Positions 18,154 to 30,900 are shown, numbered from the stretch's first letter. The stretch: 64,000 bases of DNA from Flavobacterium sp. J372 (GCF_024699965.1 NZ_JAJOMZ010000004.1:744001-808000); one strand, 5' to 3'. Notes: generated by a model from the sequence alone, not told the origin. Numbers and translations: made by a program.

Positions 18154-21100
18154 CTAGTTTTCGCGGTTAATATATACCCATCCGGTTTTTGATGTTCCGG
18201 AGGCCTCAATAATGTAATAATAAGTACCTGTCGGCAGCTCATTATCATTACTCCCCTGGCCATGCCATTCATTTACATAATTGTTTTTGGAGTATACTTC
18301 TTTTCCGTAACGATTATAAATCAACAGCCTGCTAACATTTAGGCCTGCCAAATTAAAGCTGTCATTTTTAGAATCATTATTTGGCGAAATACCTTTTGGC
18401 ACATCGCAGAAAATACCGTTTATTATAAATGTAAAGGTTTGTGAGCATCCGCCATTTGCAGTTACTTTCACTGTTATATTGAAAGGAAATTGGACAGTGT
18501 TTTCCTGGAAATATTCAGTGGCATCAAATGTATTTTCACCTGATGAAAGCAGCTGGCCTGATGCATCACGCCACTCAAATGCTGATGTTGCAACATCGAA
18601 AGAGTTATTAAGCGGAAGTGCTTCCAGTATGTATTTCCTGCCTGAAATGGTTTCTCTGCATCCTTCTGTACTTCCAATTTCAGGGATAACACCAGTGTCC
18701 GGGTTCACAGTTACAGTAATAGCAGGCGACACACATCCCGCCGCATTTTTTACCGTAACATTATAGGTATTAGCCGCTACGTTGTTGAAGATATTGCTTG
18801 CCTGGTAATTAATCCCGTCAATGCTATAGGTTACACCCGCAACTGGCGTAGCCGTTATAATTGCAGGAGTGGTACATGTCGGCTGGGTAACAACAGCCAC
18901 AGGAGCAGCAGGAGCGCCCGGTACAGTATTTACAACTACGCTAACTGCAGGTGATACACATCCCGCTGCATTTTTTACCGTAACATTATACGTATTGGCA
19001 GGTACATTATTGAATATATTGCTTGTCTGGTAATTAATCCCGTCAATGCTGTAGGTTACACCCGCAACCGGCGTAACCGTTATAATTGCAGGTGTGGTAC
19101 ACGTTGGCTGGGTAACAACAGCTACAGGAGCGGCCGGCGCGCCGGGAGCAGGATTTACAGTTACAGCCACCGCAGGCGACACACAACCAGCGGCATTTTT
19201 AACGGTAATATTATAGGTGTTGGCAGCTACGTTGTTGAATATATTGCTGGCTTGATAATTTATTCCGTCAATGCTGTAAGTCACACCCGCAACAGGGGTT
19301 ACAGTTATTATTGCAGGCGTAGTACACGTTGGCTGGGTAACAACAGCTACAGGAGCGGCCGGCGCGCCGGGAGCAGGATTTACAGTTACAGCCACCGCAG
19401 GCGACACACAACCAGCGGCATTTTTTATCGTAACATTATAGGTATTAGCCGATACGTTGTTGAAGACATTGCTGGCCTGGTAATTAATCCCGTCAATGCT
19501 ATAGGTTACACCCGCAACCGGCGTTACTGTTATTGTAGCAGGTGTGGTACACGTTGGCTGAGTAACAACAGCCACAGGAGCGGCAGGAGCGCCCGGTACA
19601 GTATTTACAGTCACGCTTACAGCAAGCGACACACATCCCGCGGCATTTTTTACCGTAACATTATACGTATTGGCAGGTACATTATTGAATATATTGCTTG
19701 TCTGGTAATTAATCCCGTCAATGCTGTAGGTTACACCCGCAACCGGCGTAACCGTTATAATTGCAGGTGTGGTACACGTTGGCTGGGTAACAACAGCTAC
19801 AGGAGCGGCCGGCGCGCCGGGAGCAGGATTTACAGTTACAGCCACCGCAGGCGACACACAACCAGCGGCATTTTTTATCGTAACATTATAGGTATTAGCC
19901 GATACGTTGTTGAAGACATTGCTTGCCTGGTAATTAATCCCGTCAATGCTATAGGTTACACCCGCAACAGGCGTTACTGTTATTGTTGCAGCAGATGTAC
20001 ATGTCGGCTGGGTAACAACAGCTACAGGAGCGGCCGGCGCGCCGGGAGCAGGATTTACAGTTACAGCCACCGCAGGCGACACACAACCAGCGGCATTTTT
20101 AACGGTAATATTATAGGTGTTGGCAGCTACGTTGTTGAATATATTGCTGGCTTGATAATTTATTCCGTCAATGCTGTAAGTCACACTCGCAACAGGGGTT
20201 ACAGTTATTATTGCAGGCGTAGTACAAGTTGGTTGAATAACAACAGCTACAGGAGCGGCCGGAGGGGCTATAAGTGAAAGCTGTACAGCATTGCTTGCCA
20301 GTATACACGTACCCAAAGTGGCTACGCAATAATATTGGTTTCCTTCAAAGGAGGCAGGGATATCATTAAGTATAAGCTTATTTGTAGTAGCTCCTGAGTA
20401 ATTTGCATTATTCGCCACATTTACCCAGTTACCAGCGGCATTAAGTACTTTCCATTGGTAGGTAAAGCCTGCAGGTGCACTGATAGCGATTTCAAAAAAT
20501 GAGTCACCGCCGGGGCATACGGGGATATTAGCAGGCTGCATAGTAATGGTTGGCGCAGGTGGCGGCGTAGTACCATGGCTGCCCAAATTATCACAATAAT
20601 TATTTGGGGTAGTGTCATTGTGTAAGGTAATATTCCAGTCGTTGCTTTCATATACAGCATCCGGTGCAATTGCATCAGGCTTGCGTATCATTGTAAAGCC
20701 CGGCTGTGAACTCGGGGTATTTACAATATCAATCCGCTGTCCGTTTTTCAGCAGTTCAATCTTATCATTGTCATTAAACCCTGAAACAAAACTATTATCA
20801 TTGTTATTGGGGGGGCAATACAAATGGCGGGGTTGGGTAAAGAGCCTGCTACAAGGAAGGTAGATTCAGGATCAATTGTGCCGGTAATGTTAAGTATATA
20901 ACCCGGCGTTGGGGTATTGTCTGAAATATTGCCGTAACGCTGCAAAACATAAGTGCCTGTAAGCACAATAGCATTGTTGGTAGGGTTATATAGCTCTACC
21001 ATACCGCCGCTGCCTGTTTTTTGGTCATAAAGTTCGGATATATAGATTTCACTCCCTCCGGAAGATGATATGCTGCAGTTAGAGTATGTTACCGTAAAAT

Positions 21101-21434
21101 TACCGCCCGTGCCTGTACAGGTTTCAGTAGTGGCGCTTATGCTTCCGTTATTAGCATTTGCAGGCACTACTGCTTTTAAAGATGTATCTGAAATTACAAT
21201 AAATGATGCTGCACTCACACCTCCGAATTTAATACTGCTTATACCTGCGCCCGTCTGGAATCCGCTGCCGGTAATGGTTACAACTGTACCAACCGGGCCC
21301 GTTGCAGGAAACACAGATGAAATTGCAGGATTAGTGCATTGGGGTGAAGCGTTTGTTGTTTGAGCCGATATGCTCGCTGAAAACAATATCACATAAATGA
21401 ATATTGTACTTAAAATATTTAGCTGTTTTTTCAT
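18154..21434 (-). pseudogene. SprB-repeat T9SS type B adhesin, frameshifted in a C7 tract
   Basis: Two overlapping frames make one gene. The 5' part (20748-21434, 228 residues) carries a signal peptide ending SISAQ, an IPT/TIG domain (PATGPVGTVVTITGSGF) and the first half of a lamin-tail domain (ISELYDQKTGSGG). It runs off frame at a run of seven C (plus-strand G at 20809-20815). The 3' part (18154-20823, 889 residues) resumes exactly in the same lamin-tail domain (SGFNDNDKIELLKNG), then has an Ig-like domain, seven 75-residue SprB repeats, a linker and a CHU_C type B sorting domain (GISPNNDSKNDSFNL, IYNRYGKEVYS). One extra C restores a continuous protein of about 1093 residues whose lamin-tail matches that of the 2521-residue neighbour downstream. 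It may be a real disruption, a phase-variable tract or a sequencing error. No strong terminator follows, so transcription may continue into the next adhesin gene. Confidence 0.82.
18700..20275. repeat. 225-bp tandem repeat, seven copies (SprB units)
   Basis: Seven 225-base units (for example GCCGGGAGCA at 19141 and 19366) encode the SprB repeats of the frameshifted adhesin. Subtypes recur along the array (ASNIFNNVAAN, ASNVFNNVSAN, QTSNIFNNVPAN), which suggests that blocks of several units, not just single units, were duplicated. Confidence 0.88.
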
Positions 21435-21553
21435 AACGGGGAGTTTACGGTTTTCTCAAATGCCAAAAAGACAAATGCTGCGCAAGCTACCTTATTAGTA
21501 CAAGATGTTTATTAAGACAATTTTAACAAATAGTTAGTTCTTAGACACAAAAA

Positions 21554-21573
21554 AAGCCCCGGATACGGGGCTT
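21554..21573 (-). terminator. Intrinsic terminator after the three-module T9SS cargo gene
   Basis: Stem AAGCCCC/GGGGCTT with a 6-base loop. On the minus strand it is followed by seven T, 22 bases past the stop at 21595. Confidence 0.88.
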
Positions 21574-21594
21574 AAATTTTATGTAAGGTAACTG

Positions 21595-24500
21595 TTATTT
21601 TATAACAACGTTTTTAGATGTTGTTTTTCCGGCAGCAGTTACATTTACCATGTACATTCCTTTTCCGGCGCTGCTCATATCAACAGGCTCATTGGCATTT
21701 ACTTTTTTAGAAAGTACCAGTTTACCCATTGTATTGAAAACCTCAACCTGCGCGCTTTCATTACCTTCGGGCAGTGCCACGTTAAATTTACCGTCAGTCG
21801 GGTTAGGGTAAAGCTTTACACCTTCTTCTTTAACGGGAGCGCTAAATGTTTGAGCAGGCCTTGCAGAGTCGCTGTAGCATGTCCATGCAATATCGTCTAT
21901 AACCGACCTATTACCGCTGTTTTCAATCCTGATTGTAGCATTACCGGCAACATTTATAGGTTCAGAATAAACAGCCGGAGTTGTAGAAGATACTACAATA
22001 TCAGCGCCATATTGCATATCGTTTACAAAAACCTTAATTACAGAGTTGTTTGTGAATACCCTGGCATATGAGAAAGTAAGCGTACCGATTCCGCCGGTAA
22101 TTACAGAAGTATTTTCTACTTTACCAACTCTTACGGCAATAGCCCTTCCGTTTAAGGTCTGGTCTGTCCTTGCATCTGTAGCAGTCCATGTCACACCATT
22201 ATCTCCTGTCCAGTTCCTTGTAGCATAAGAACTTGCATTGGCAGGCATATTTGCAAAAGTTTCTGCACCGCCGCATGGGCCTTCAAGCGTTGAAAGCTCA
22301 TCTTCAAGGCCTGCGCTGTAAGCAGGGCCTTCAAGGCATCCTGAATTGTTGTAAGCATAAACAAAGAGAGCATATGTTGCAGAAGCATTAAGCCCTTCAA
22401 TTGTAACTGCACTGTCAGGGCCTGCATATACTACCGTACCATCGCCAAGCGAATCACCGGCTTCATATACAGTGCCGTTTACAGGTGGTGTAACGGTTCC
22501 GCCTTCACTTACAACTATTACATATCCTGTAGTAGTAATTCCTGTTATAGTTACATCTGCACCTTCAATAGTTTCGTTAGAAACAGCTATAGCGCCCGCA
22601 GCATTGTCAGGTGCAACACATACATCCTGAGCTTCAGCAGACAGGTTAACCACACATGAAGCTTCATCAATATCAGAGCTTTCAATTGTAAGCGTAGCCG
22701 GATTATTACCCGCAACAGCGCTGTTGAATTTTACAACAACTTCCTGAACATTGAGAGAGTCAACTGTAAACGGCGCTACAGGAGAAACTATAGAGTAGTT
22801 TATTGAATCGCTAAGGGTTAATGCAGTTACATCTAGCGCTGTTTGTCCCTGGTTTTTGATTGTGAATGTCGCAAGGCTGTCAGTGTTGATTTTCACCACA
22901 CCAAAATCAATAGTAAGGTTGCCGCATGTTTTGCTTATTCCGTTAGCGTCAAGCAATTGAATTTCTGCCGTTTCAGATACTGTGTAGCAATTCCATGTAA
23001 GGTCGTCAATAATCACCCTGTTGCCGCTGTTTTGTATTTCAACAGTAACATCTCCAGGTACATCAATAGGCTCAGAGAAAAGCGTTGCAGTATCTGAAGA
23101 TACAGTGATGTCTCCGCCATATTGTACACCGTTTACAAAAACTTTAAGTGTAGAGTTGCCTGTAAACACACGCTTGTAGTTGAATGAAAGCGTTCCTATA
23201 CCGCCTGTTACAGGGGTGGTATTTTCAAGTGTTCCTGTGCGTAAAGCGATAGCCCTGCCTGTAAGTGTCTGGTCTGTCCTTGCGTCTGTAGCGCTCCATG
23301 CAACACCGTTGTCACCTGTCCACGTCCTTGTGGCATAAGCGCTGGAGTTTGCCGGCATGTTAGTAAAAGTTTCAGTAGCGCCAATGCACGGGGCAACAGG
23401 CGTAGTGAATTCTCCTGTAAGCTCACGCGCGAATATTGGCCCCTGTGTACAGTCAACATTGTTGTATGCATATACAAACAGGTAATAATCAGTGTTTTCA
23501 GCAAGGTCTGCCAGTGTAAATGCGGCATTGTTACCATTGTAAACTACCACACCTCCGCCTATGCTGTCACCTACTGTATAAGTGGTTCCGTCTACAGGAA
23601 TGGCTGTAAGAGTATTGTCTAATGAAAGTACGGCAAGGTAGTTATCTGCCAAAACATCAAGCACATCAACATTGGCCGATGATGCTGTAATACTATCAAC
23701 AGCTACTGTAGCGCCAGTAACATCAGGCGCGGCACAAAGCTCAAGGGCAACACCTGTAAGGTTTACAGTACATGAGCCTTCATTATCATCATTGCTTGTA
23801 AGGGTAAGTGTAGATGTCTTTAAGCCGCCGGTGGCAGCCTCAAAACGTACAAGAACAATAGCAGAACCCGATGCCGGTACAGAAAATGCACCTACCGGAG
23901 ATATAACTGCAAAATCTGTATTGTTGCTAAGTGATACAGAAGATACATTAAGTGCAGTTGTGCCGATATTTTTTACAGTGAAAACAGCGTCGGTATAAAC
24001 ACCTGTTGCCTGAGAGCCAAAATCAATTTCAAGGCTTCCGCAGTCGGCATTTGTTCCGGCGGCATTTGCAAGCTGAATTTCAGGGCCTGTTACAGGAGTT
24101 GAGTAGCACGTCCAAGCAATGTCATCAACAATGGTGCGGTTGCCGCTGTTTTTGATTTCGATTGTGGCATTTCCTGTAACATTTACAGGATAAGAAAATG
24201 TTGCAGCAGTTTCTGATGATACCGTGATATCACCGCCAAATTGTACGCCGTTTACATATACCTTTAATGTAGAGTTGCCTGTAAATACCCTTTTGTACTT
24301 AAAGCTTAGTGTGCCCACGCCTCCTGCAGCAGGTACAGTGTTTTTAATAGTCCCGGTTCTTACAGCAATAGCTTTACCGGTTAAAGTCTGGTCTGTACGA
24401 GAATCTGTTGCGCTCCAGGCAAGGCCGTTATCGCCCGTCCAGGTACGTGTTGAGTAAGTGCTTGAACTTGCCGGTATGTTGGCAAAGCTTTCAGAGCCCC

Positions 24501-24624
24501 CGCCCGTACATTCAACTACTGCGGCAGTTGCAGCATCAAAACCCGAGAAGAGGTTGGTGGTCACTGCACCGGCAATGGTCATCCCTGCCATGGCAATGGC
24601 TAAAAAGAATCTTTTTCTAAACAT
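21595..24624 (-). CDS. T9SS type A cargo with three repeated beta modules
   Basis: A 1009-residue secreted protein. After an N-terminal hydrophobic segment (FFLAIAMAGMTIAGAVTT), a module of about 140 residues is present three times, at about 37-175, 410-550 and 780-915. Each copy contains TGDNG, DARTDQTL or DSRTDQTL, a VFVNGVQ/VFVNDMQ-like strand and ends near WNCY or WTCY. The first two copies are each followed by a choice-of-anchor D (ASPM/HYDIN-like) domain (for example DFGSQATG to CTVNLTG) and an FN3-like segment with YLFVYAYNN. A classical T9SS type A sorting domain starts at about 935 (VKLYPNPTDGKF). The triple module also occurs next to nucleases in this group, but no catalytic domain is present here. 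A TACCTTTG box lies upstream at 24700-24707 and a strong terminator downstream. Confidence 0.85.
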   Translation of the reverse strand: MFRKRFFLAIAMAGMTIAGAVTTNLFSGFDAATAAVVECTGGGSESFANIPASSSTYSTRTWTGDNGLAWSATDSRTDQTLTGKAIAVRTGTIKNTVPAAGGVGTLSFKYKRVFTGNSTLKVYVNGVQFGGDITVSSETAATFSYPVNVTGNATIEIKNSGNRTIVDDIAWTCYSTPVTGPEIQLANAAGTNADCGSLEIDFGSQATGVYTDAVFTVKNIGTTALNVSSVSLSNNTDFAVISPVGAFSVPASGSAIVLVRFEAATGGLKTSTLTLTSNDDNEGSCTVNLTGVALELCAAPDVTGATVAVDSITASSANVDVLDVLADNYLAVLSLDNTLTAIPVDGTTYTVGDSIGGGVVVYNGNNAAFTLADLAENTDYYLFVYAYNNVDCTQGPIFARELTGEFTTPVAPCIGATETFTNMPANSSAYATRTWTGDNGVAWSATDARTDQTLTGRAIALRTGTLENTTPVTGGIGTLSFNYKRVFTGNSTLKVFVNGVQYGGDITVSSDTATLFSEPIDVPGDVTVEIQNSGNRVIIDDLTWNCYTVSETAEIQLLDANGISKTCGNLTIDFGVVKINTDSLATFTIKNQGQTALDVTALTLSDSINYSIVSPVAPFTVDSLNVQEVVVKFNSAVAGNNPATLTIESSDIDEASCVVNLSAEAQDVCVAPDNAAGAIAVSNETIEGADVTITGITTTGYVIVVSEGGTVTPPVNGTVYEAGDSLGDGTVVYAGPDSAVTIEGLNASATYALFVYAYNNSGCLEGPAYSAGLEDELSTLEGPCGGAETFANMPANASSYATRNWTGDNGVTWTATDARTDQTLNGRAIAVRVGKVENTSVITGGIGTLTFSYARVFTNNSVIKVFVNDMQYGADIVVSSTTPAVYSEPINVAGNATIRIENSGNRSVIDDIAWTCYSDSARPAQTFSAPVKEEGVKLYPNPTDGKFNVALPEGNESAQVEVFNTMGKLVLSKKVNANEPVDMSSAGKGMYMVNVTAAGKTTSKNVVIK

Positions 24625-24699
24625 GATTAATAATTTTAAGTTGGTGAATGTTCTGTTAAAGCATTTTTCTACCTGCAGGGTTTTATCGCTTTAGTGAAC

Positions 24700-24707
24700 C
24701 AAAGGTA
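24700..24707 (-). promoter_or_regulatory. -7 promoter box for the three-module T9SS gene
   Basis: Read on the minus strand this is TACCTTTG, an exact TAnnTTTG match about 75 bases before the start codon at 24624. No convincing -33 TTG at standard spacing. Confidence 0.5.
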
Positions 24708-24936
24708 TATTGAGGAATGATACAGAAATCGTTTTCGAGGCTAAGGTTTCATCATTCCTGTGTTAATAAAGTGCTAATAAACAAGAGTGTAGCTTCAGGA
24801 ATTGTAAACTTAATTACAATGTCATTATATATTAAAATACCATCTATCATTTATGCCATTACCTGTAAATCTTTAAAGATGCGATAATAATTAAAGAAAA
24901 TTTTTAAGGATGTTGAAAAGCAATTACTAATATTTA

Positions 24937-24944
24937 TACATTTG
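24937..24944 (+). promoter_or_regulatory. Promoter of the 2390-residue T9SS gene
   Basis: TACATTTG at -7 with TTG at 24913-24915, a 21-base gap. Both elements of the flavobacterial promoter are present, 32 bases before the ATG at 24977. Confidence 0.65.
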
Positions 24945-24976
24945 TTAGTTGTTAAAGAAATATTAATAAAATTTTT

Positions 24977-27900
24977 ATGAATCAAATCTACTTTGTGCTG
25001 CAGCAGGCTTTAGGGCTTTCTGCAAAAAAACAGACAGAAGATTTTACTGTGACCAAATCACCTGGCAGCAGTATAAATGCTTCTTATGTTACAGCCTTAT
25101 TAGCTGTAATGCTGTTTTCCTGCTTGGGGGCCTACGCCCAGACAAGTTATTATTCCAAAGCAACGGCTACGGATTTTAATGATGTTAACAGCTGGGGAAC
25201 CGCAACTGACGGTACGGGGACTGCTCCTTCGGCAATCTCAAATGCCGATAATTTTATCGTAGCAAACAGTGCTGCATTAACATTAACAGGTAATGCAGCG
25301 GTAAGGCAGCTAACAGTAACTTCGGGATCATTGGCTGTAGCTTCAAATACGCTTACGGTCGGTATTAATGCTCAAAAGAATTCAGTGCTGCTTATTAATG
25401 GCGGAACATTGAATGTTTCAGGCGGAACCATTAACATTGATGGCTACCTTAGTTACACCTCAGGTAATTTCAGCCAAAGCGGAGGGTCAATCATAATTGA
25501 CCCTAATAATGCCGGCGTTGCTGCAACAAGTACAACGTCAACCCAATACTCGCTTAACATTACAGCTGCAAATGCAGTAAACTGGACGGGAGGATCTATA
25601 ACTATTCTTGACCCTCCTGCTTCTACAGGCACTTCTCATTACTCGTTTTATTACAATACCTCTGCAACAGCAGAAGTATCTGTTAACCACACCATTAAAT
25701 TCGGGAATGGTGTCTCTGCAGATGCGGGTGGAAGTACTGCCAACTTCCTAATATATAACTATGTCGGAAGCGGCAAGCTGAACTGGGGTAACTTTGAAGT
25801 GTATGGGCCATCAGCCAATAACCGCAAAGTAAGGCTTTTTACATACAGTAATGGTATACGAGGCAATGTCACGGTTTATGACACAGCTGAGTTAGACATG
25901 AACAGCATTACCATGTATATTACCGGTAATGTTACTATCAACTCTGGCGCTACCTGGACCGCAAGCGGAACTGCTTATTTTGCACAGGCATCAGGAACAA
26001 GTTTTGTGGTAGGTACAAACCCTTCAACGGTAACTATAGCTCCGGGCGCTACAGTACGAAACCTGGCAACATCGCCAACAGCCAACTTTAGCCAGGTTAC
26101 TGTAAATAATACTTCTTCTGCAGGAGTTACGTTTAATGGCACAAGCGCAATCAGCGGCCAACCTGCAGGGTCACTTTCTGTAGGCAATACTCTTACATTT
26201 GTTGCCGGTAAGATTACTTCATCAGGCAGTATGCCAATAGTACTAGGTACATCTGCACCGTCTACAGGAACATTAACATATACCTCGGGTGGATTTGGCA
26301 CCGGAACTGTTTTCGGGCGTTGGTTTACGGCAGCAGGAACAGGTAGCGCTTTTACAGCAGGCGCTGATGTTACTACAGCTACATCAAGATATCCGTTTGT
26401 TAATGCTGCTAATCAAAACAGGTCGGCATGGATAGAAAGATTAAGCCCTGCGTCAGCCGGAGGCGTACTTGCTATGACATATAATGAGGCTGCGGGTACA
26501 AGTGCTATAAACGTAGCTGACGGTGCATATACCGCAAATCTTAAATCAAATGACACATGGTCTGCATCTGCGCTTGCTGGTACGCCGCTTGCGGCTACAA
26601 CTTTTAAAGTGCATATACAGGCACCGGGAATATTTGGTCTTACACCTTCAGCAGCAAATGTTAGGGTAATACAAGGCAACACATTTGTTGGTACACATCA
26701 GGCGGGTACTATAACACCAGGCGGACAAAGGGTTGGCCTTACTGCGGCAGAGCTTACAGCGGCGCCATTTGCCCTGGCATTAAACTCAGCTGACCTTCCT
26801 GTAATTTCACTTGCCGGTGGTGACTGGAATAACCCTGCTATCTGGAGCAACGGCGCAGTACCTAATTGTAATACTTCAGTAAATATTCAGGCGGGGCACA
26901 CAGTTACCGTTAACAGTACTATTAATGAAGTTAAAGGTATTACAATAAGCACTGGTGCAACGCTTGTTGTTGCCAGCGGAGACCTGACAGTTGGCTGTAC
27001 GTTGTATAATAACACGCTTACAAATAACGGTACACTTACAGTGTCAGGAGGAAGCCTGTATATAAACGGTAATCTCAATAATACTGCAACATCAACTTTT
27101 GCCCAGCTTGGGGGTGAAATTTATATTGACGGTAATAATGGGGTGGTGGCAGAATCTGTACCATCAGGCACTCCGCTATTTAACCAGTTGTCAACAAATA
27201 TCAGCCTAAGTGCAGGTATTCTAACCTTTATAGACCCGCACATAGCCACAACCAATACAAATGGTTATACACTATTTTTTAGCAATGGTACACCAACAGT
27301 TTCAACACTAACTGCTTCGTTACTGCATACTACAGTATTTGGTGATGGCGTGTCTTCAGACGCCGGGGGTAGCACAAGCGGTTTCTATATCAATAACTGG
27401 GCGTCATCAGCATATTTATCTTTTGGCAATATAGCTGTAAATGGCAACGGTGGTACAAACCGTAACGTTACAACAGTTTACCAACTTACTGCAAACGGTG
27501 ATGTAACTGTTACATCTAACAGTACTCTTACTGCGGCTAGCCTTATTATTGGCGGTAACCTTGAAGTAGATGGTACTTTTGTAAATACAACCGGCACAAC
27601 TGCGGCAGTTGTTGCCAGCAATACAGGTACGGTACTTACGTTTGGCCCATCGCTTAACGCGCAAACATTTGTAAATAATGGTACAATTGCTAACCTGGCA
27701 ACTTCGCCTACGGCAAACTTCGCAGCATTATCCATTAATAACGGCAATGCTCAGGGTGTAACACTTGCCAGCCCAATCAGGGTGAGCGGTACACTTACAC
27801 TTACGGCAGGTAAGATTAATACTGATAGTGATAACATGCTTACACTTGGTACTGCTACTGCTGCAGGTACACTTACCGGGGGCAGTGCCACTGCGTACAT

Positions 27901-30900
27901 AAACGGGCCGTTTGAAAGAACGATTGCTAATAACAATGCCAATACAAACTACATACATTTCCCTGTAGGTAAGACAGCTTACGCCCCTATATGGCTGGCT
28001 CCGGCAACTACATCTGTAGCTGTAATGAGAGCTGAAGCTTTTGATTCAAATACAGGTACTGCCAATGCGGCAATTATGGACCTAGCTTCAAACAGAAGAT
28101 GGGAAGCTCCTTTGGTATCAGGTACTGTAAATAATGTTAATGTAAGGCTTGGAGGAACATTCGTGGCAGACAATATACCGGTAATGGCTAATGCCGCCGC
28201 CGGTCAATATAACAGCACTTTTGGTTCTACCGCTACATTTGTGGCAGGGCCGCCAACAACAATACAATCAACTACACCTGCAGCAGCAGGTGATTATACA
28301 GGGTTTATCTCGTATGCTAAATCTAATCTTTGTTCAGGTACACCAAATCCGGGCAACACAATAGCTTCGGCAACCTCAATCTGTTTAGGTACTTCAGTAT
28401 CATTATCAGTAGAGAATGCCACTGACGGATCTGGAGTGTCATACCAGTGGCAAAGTTCAGCAAACGGTGTAAACTTTACAGATATTGATGGCGCTACAGC
28501 CGCAACATTAACTGTTACCCCTGCAGCGCCTACATATTACCAGCTTAAGGTGACATGTTCTGCAGGCCCGGCAGTGGGCACATCAACTTCTGTATTTGTA
28601 CAATTTACAAATAATATCACGGCCAGCAGTGGCGATACACGTTGTGGCGCAGGTATAGTAAACCTTGGTGCAGCCGGTTCAGCCGGAAGTACCGTAAAAT
28701 GGTATACTGCCCAAACTGGTGGTGCAGCAATAGCTACAGGTGATACTTACTCACCTTCAGTTTCTGCAACTACAGATTATTATGTGGCAGCTGAAGTTAC
28801 AGGCGCCCCATCTGTAGGAGGAAAAATGACTGTAGCCACAACAGACGGCGGTACAACACCGTCAACATACGGACTTGTTTTCAACAGTAATGGCTTTAAG
28901 CTAAATTCAGTTGATGTATACCTAAACTCAACTACTGCCGGAAACGTTAGTATGGTATTACAAAACAGTTCAGGCGTTCAGCTTTTGGCAGGTACATTTG
29001 CGGTGCCAGCCGGTAATGCTACAAACCCGGTACAATATTCAATACCTTTAAACTGGGAAATTCCTGCAGGAACAGGCTTGAGGCTTTTGGCAATATCAGG
29101 GCCAAGCATGATTCGTGAATTTACAGGAACCGCTTTCCCTTATGCGTTAGGTACAGTAGGCACTATTACCAGCGGTTATATAACGGGTACATCTACTACG
29201 TATTATTATTTCTATAACTGGAACTTTAATACAGTTTGTTCTTCACCGAGGGTTAAAGTTACAGCTACTGTAAACACGCCTCCTGCTCTTACACTTAGTA
29301 CTAATACTGTTACTATATGTAATGGTGCAACATCAGCGCCTGTAACAATTACTGCCGGAGGTACAGATTATAGCAATTACAGCTGGACGCCTGCTTCAGG
29401 CGTAAGCGGTAACGCTGTTACAGGATGGACATTCAACCCAACTGTATCAGGCACCTATACTCTTAACGCTTCACAAAGTTCGGGTGACTTATGTACTGCA
29501 AGCGCTACAGTTGCCGTTACAGTTAATACTGTGCCAACAGCCCTTACAATTACAAATTCAGGTGCAACAAGCACATGTATAGGCACTGTACAGTCGCTTA
29601 CTGCTACTGGCGCAACAATACCGGGACAAGCAATTGTTGGTACAGATGTTACGCTAAATGCGAGCAATACCACAAACGCAGCTTACCCTGCGCCATATGG
29701 TGCTTATTATGAAAATACAAAACAGCAGTATCTTATACGCGCAAGTGAGCTTACAGCACTTGGTATGTCAGCAGGTAGTATAATTAATAATATTACATTT
29801 GATGTTACTACACTTAATGCTTCAGGCTTACATAAAGCATACACTATAAGTATCGGAAATACTGCACAGTCAGCTATCGCTACATGGGAAACAGGCCTTA
29901 CCACAGTATTTGGCCCTGTTGACTATCAACCTGTATCAGGTGCAAACACGCACGTATTTAGCACTAATTTTACATGGAATGGTACGTCTAATATAATTGT
30001 TCAGGTTTGTCACACTAACGATACTACAGGTGCAGGTACAAACTTTACTAACAATGCGCTTAGTAAATATACTACAACAGCATTCAACAGTTCATTGGTT
30101 TACAGAGTAGATGATGCTAATGCTTGTGCAGGTACAACAATTACTTACACACAGGCTAAAAGGCCAAATATGGTATTTGGGCTTACTAAGCCTGAAAGTG
30201 TTACATGGTCACCGGCCACAAACCTTTATACTGACGCAGCTGCAACTACAGCTTACGTGTCTGGCAGTAATGCAAATATGGTGTATGTGAAACCTGCGGC
30301 AGCTGGTGCTATACTGTATACAGCAACTGCAGGAACAACCTGCCCTGTTACTGCAACAGTTACAATTAGCGCTGTTGATTGTGCTATAGGCTGGGGTAAC
30401 CTGCAATGGCCGCCTAGCGCAACCATAAATACATGTGGTACAGAAACTGTATATGGTAAAGTATGGAAAGAAAATATTACCGAAGCTGCGGGTGCAAACC
30501 CTAATATGAAAGCGTGGGTAGGTATTTCAACAACAAACACCGACCCTGCAACCTGGACTGAAGCGCAGTGGAATGCTGCACAATATAATGTTCAGGTTGA
30601 TAATGACGATGAGTATAAATATACAATCAGCGGCCTTGCTGCAGGTACATATTACTATGCTTTCCGTTATCAATATTTAACAGGTGCTTACTGGTATGGC
30701 GCATATAATGCCGGTGGTGGCGGTGCCTGGAATGGTACATCAAATGTAAACGGTATGCTTACTGTAAACGCGGTAGCTTTACCAACAGCATCAAACCAGA
30801 CTGTTTGTGCCGGCGCTACAGTGGCTAACCTTGTAGCTAGCGGTACAGGCCTTAAGTGGTATAATGTTCAAATAAACGGTACTGCACTTGCATCTACAGA

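Larger units (their letters stand above)
24625..24976. other. Divergent AT-rich promoter region, 352 bp
   Basis: This gap separates the divergent T9SS genes ending at 24624 and starting at 24977. It holds one -7 box for each (24700-24707 minus, 24937-24944 plus). The 24740-24930 part is AT-rich, with no open frame or hairpin I could support. Confidence 0.6.

Noticed and set aside
14820..20275. Regular repeats that could be taken for a CRISPR array
   Set aside because: The units are 225 bases, contiguous without unique spacers, in frame and code for SprB domains. No cas gene is present.
19252..20277. A long plus-strand open frame (341 codons) through the SprB repeat array
   Set aside because: It is antisense to the SprB repeats and inherits their 75-residue period. 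The translation is rich in Arg, Ser and Tyr, with no signal or domain. It is a shadow of the coding repeats.
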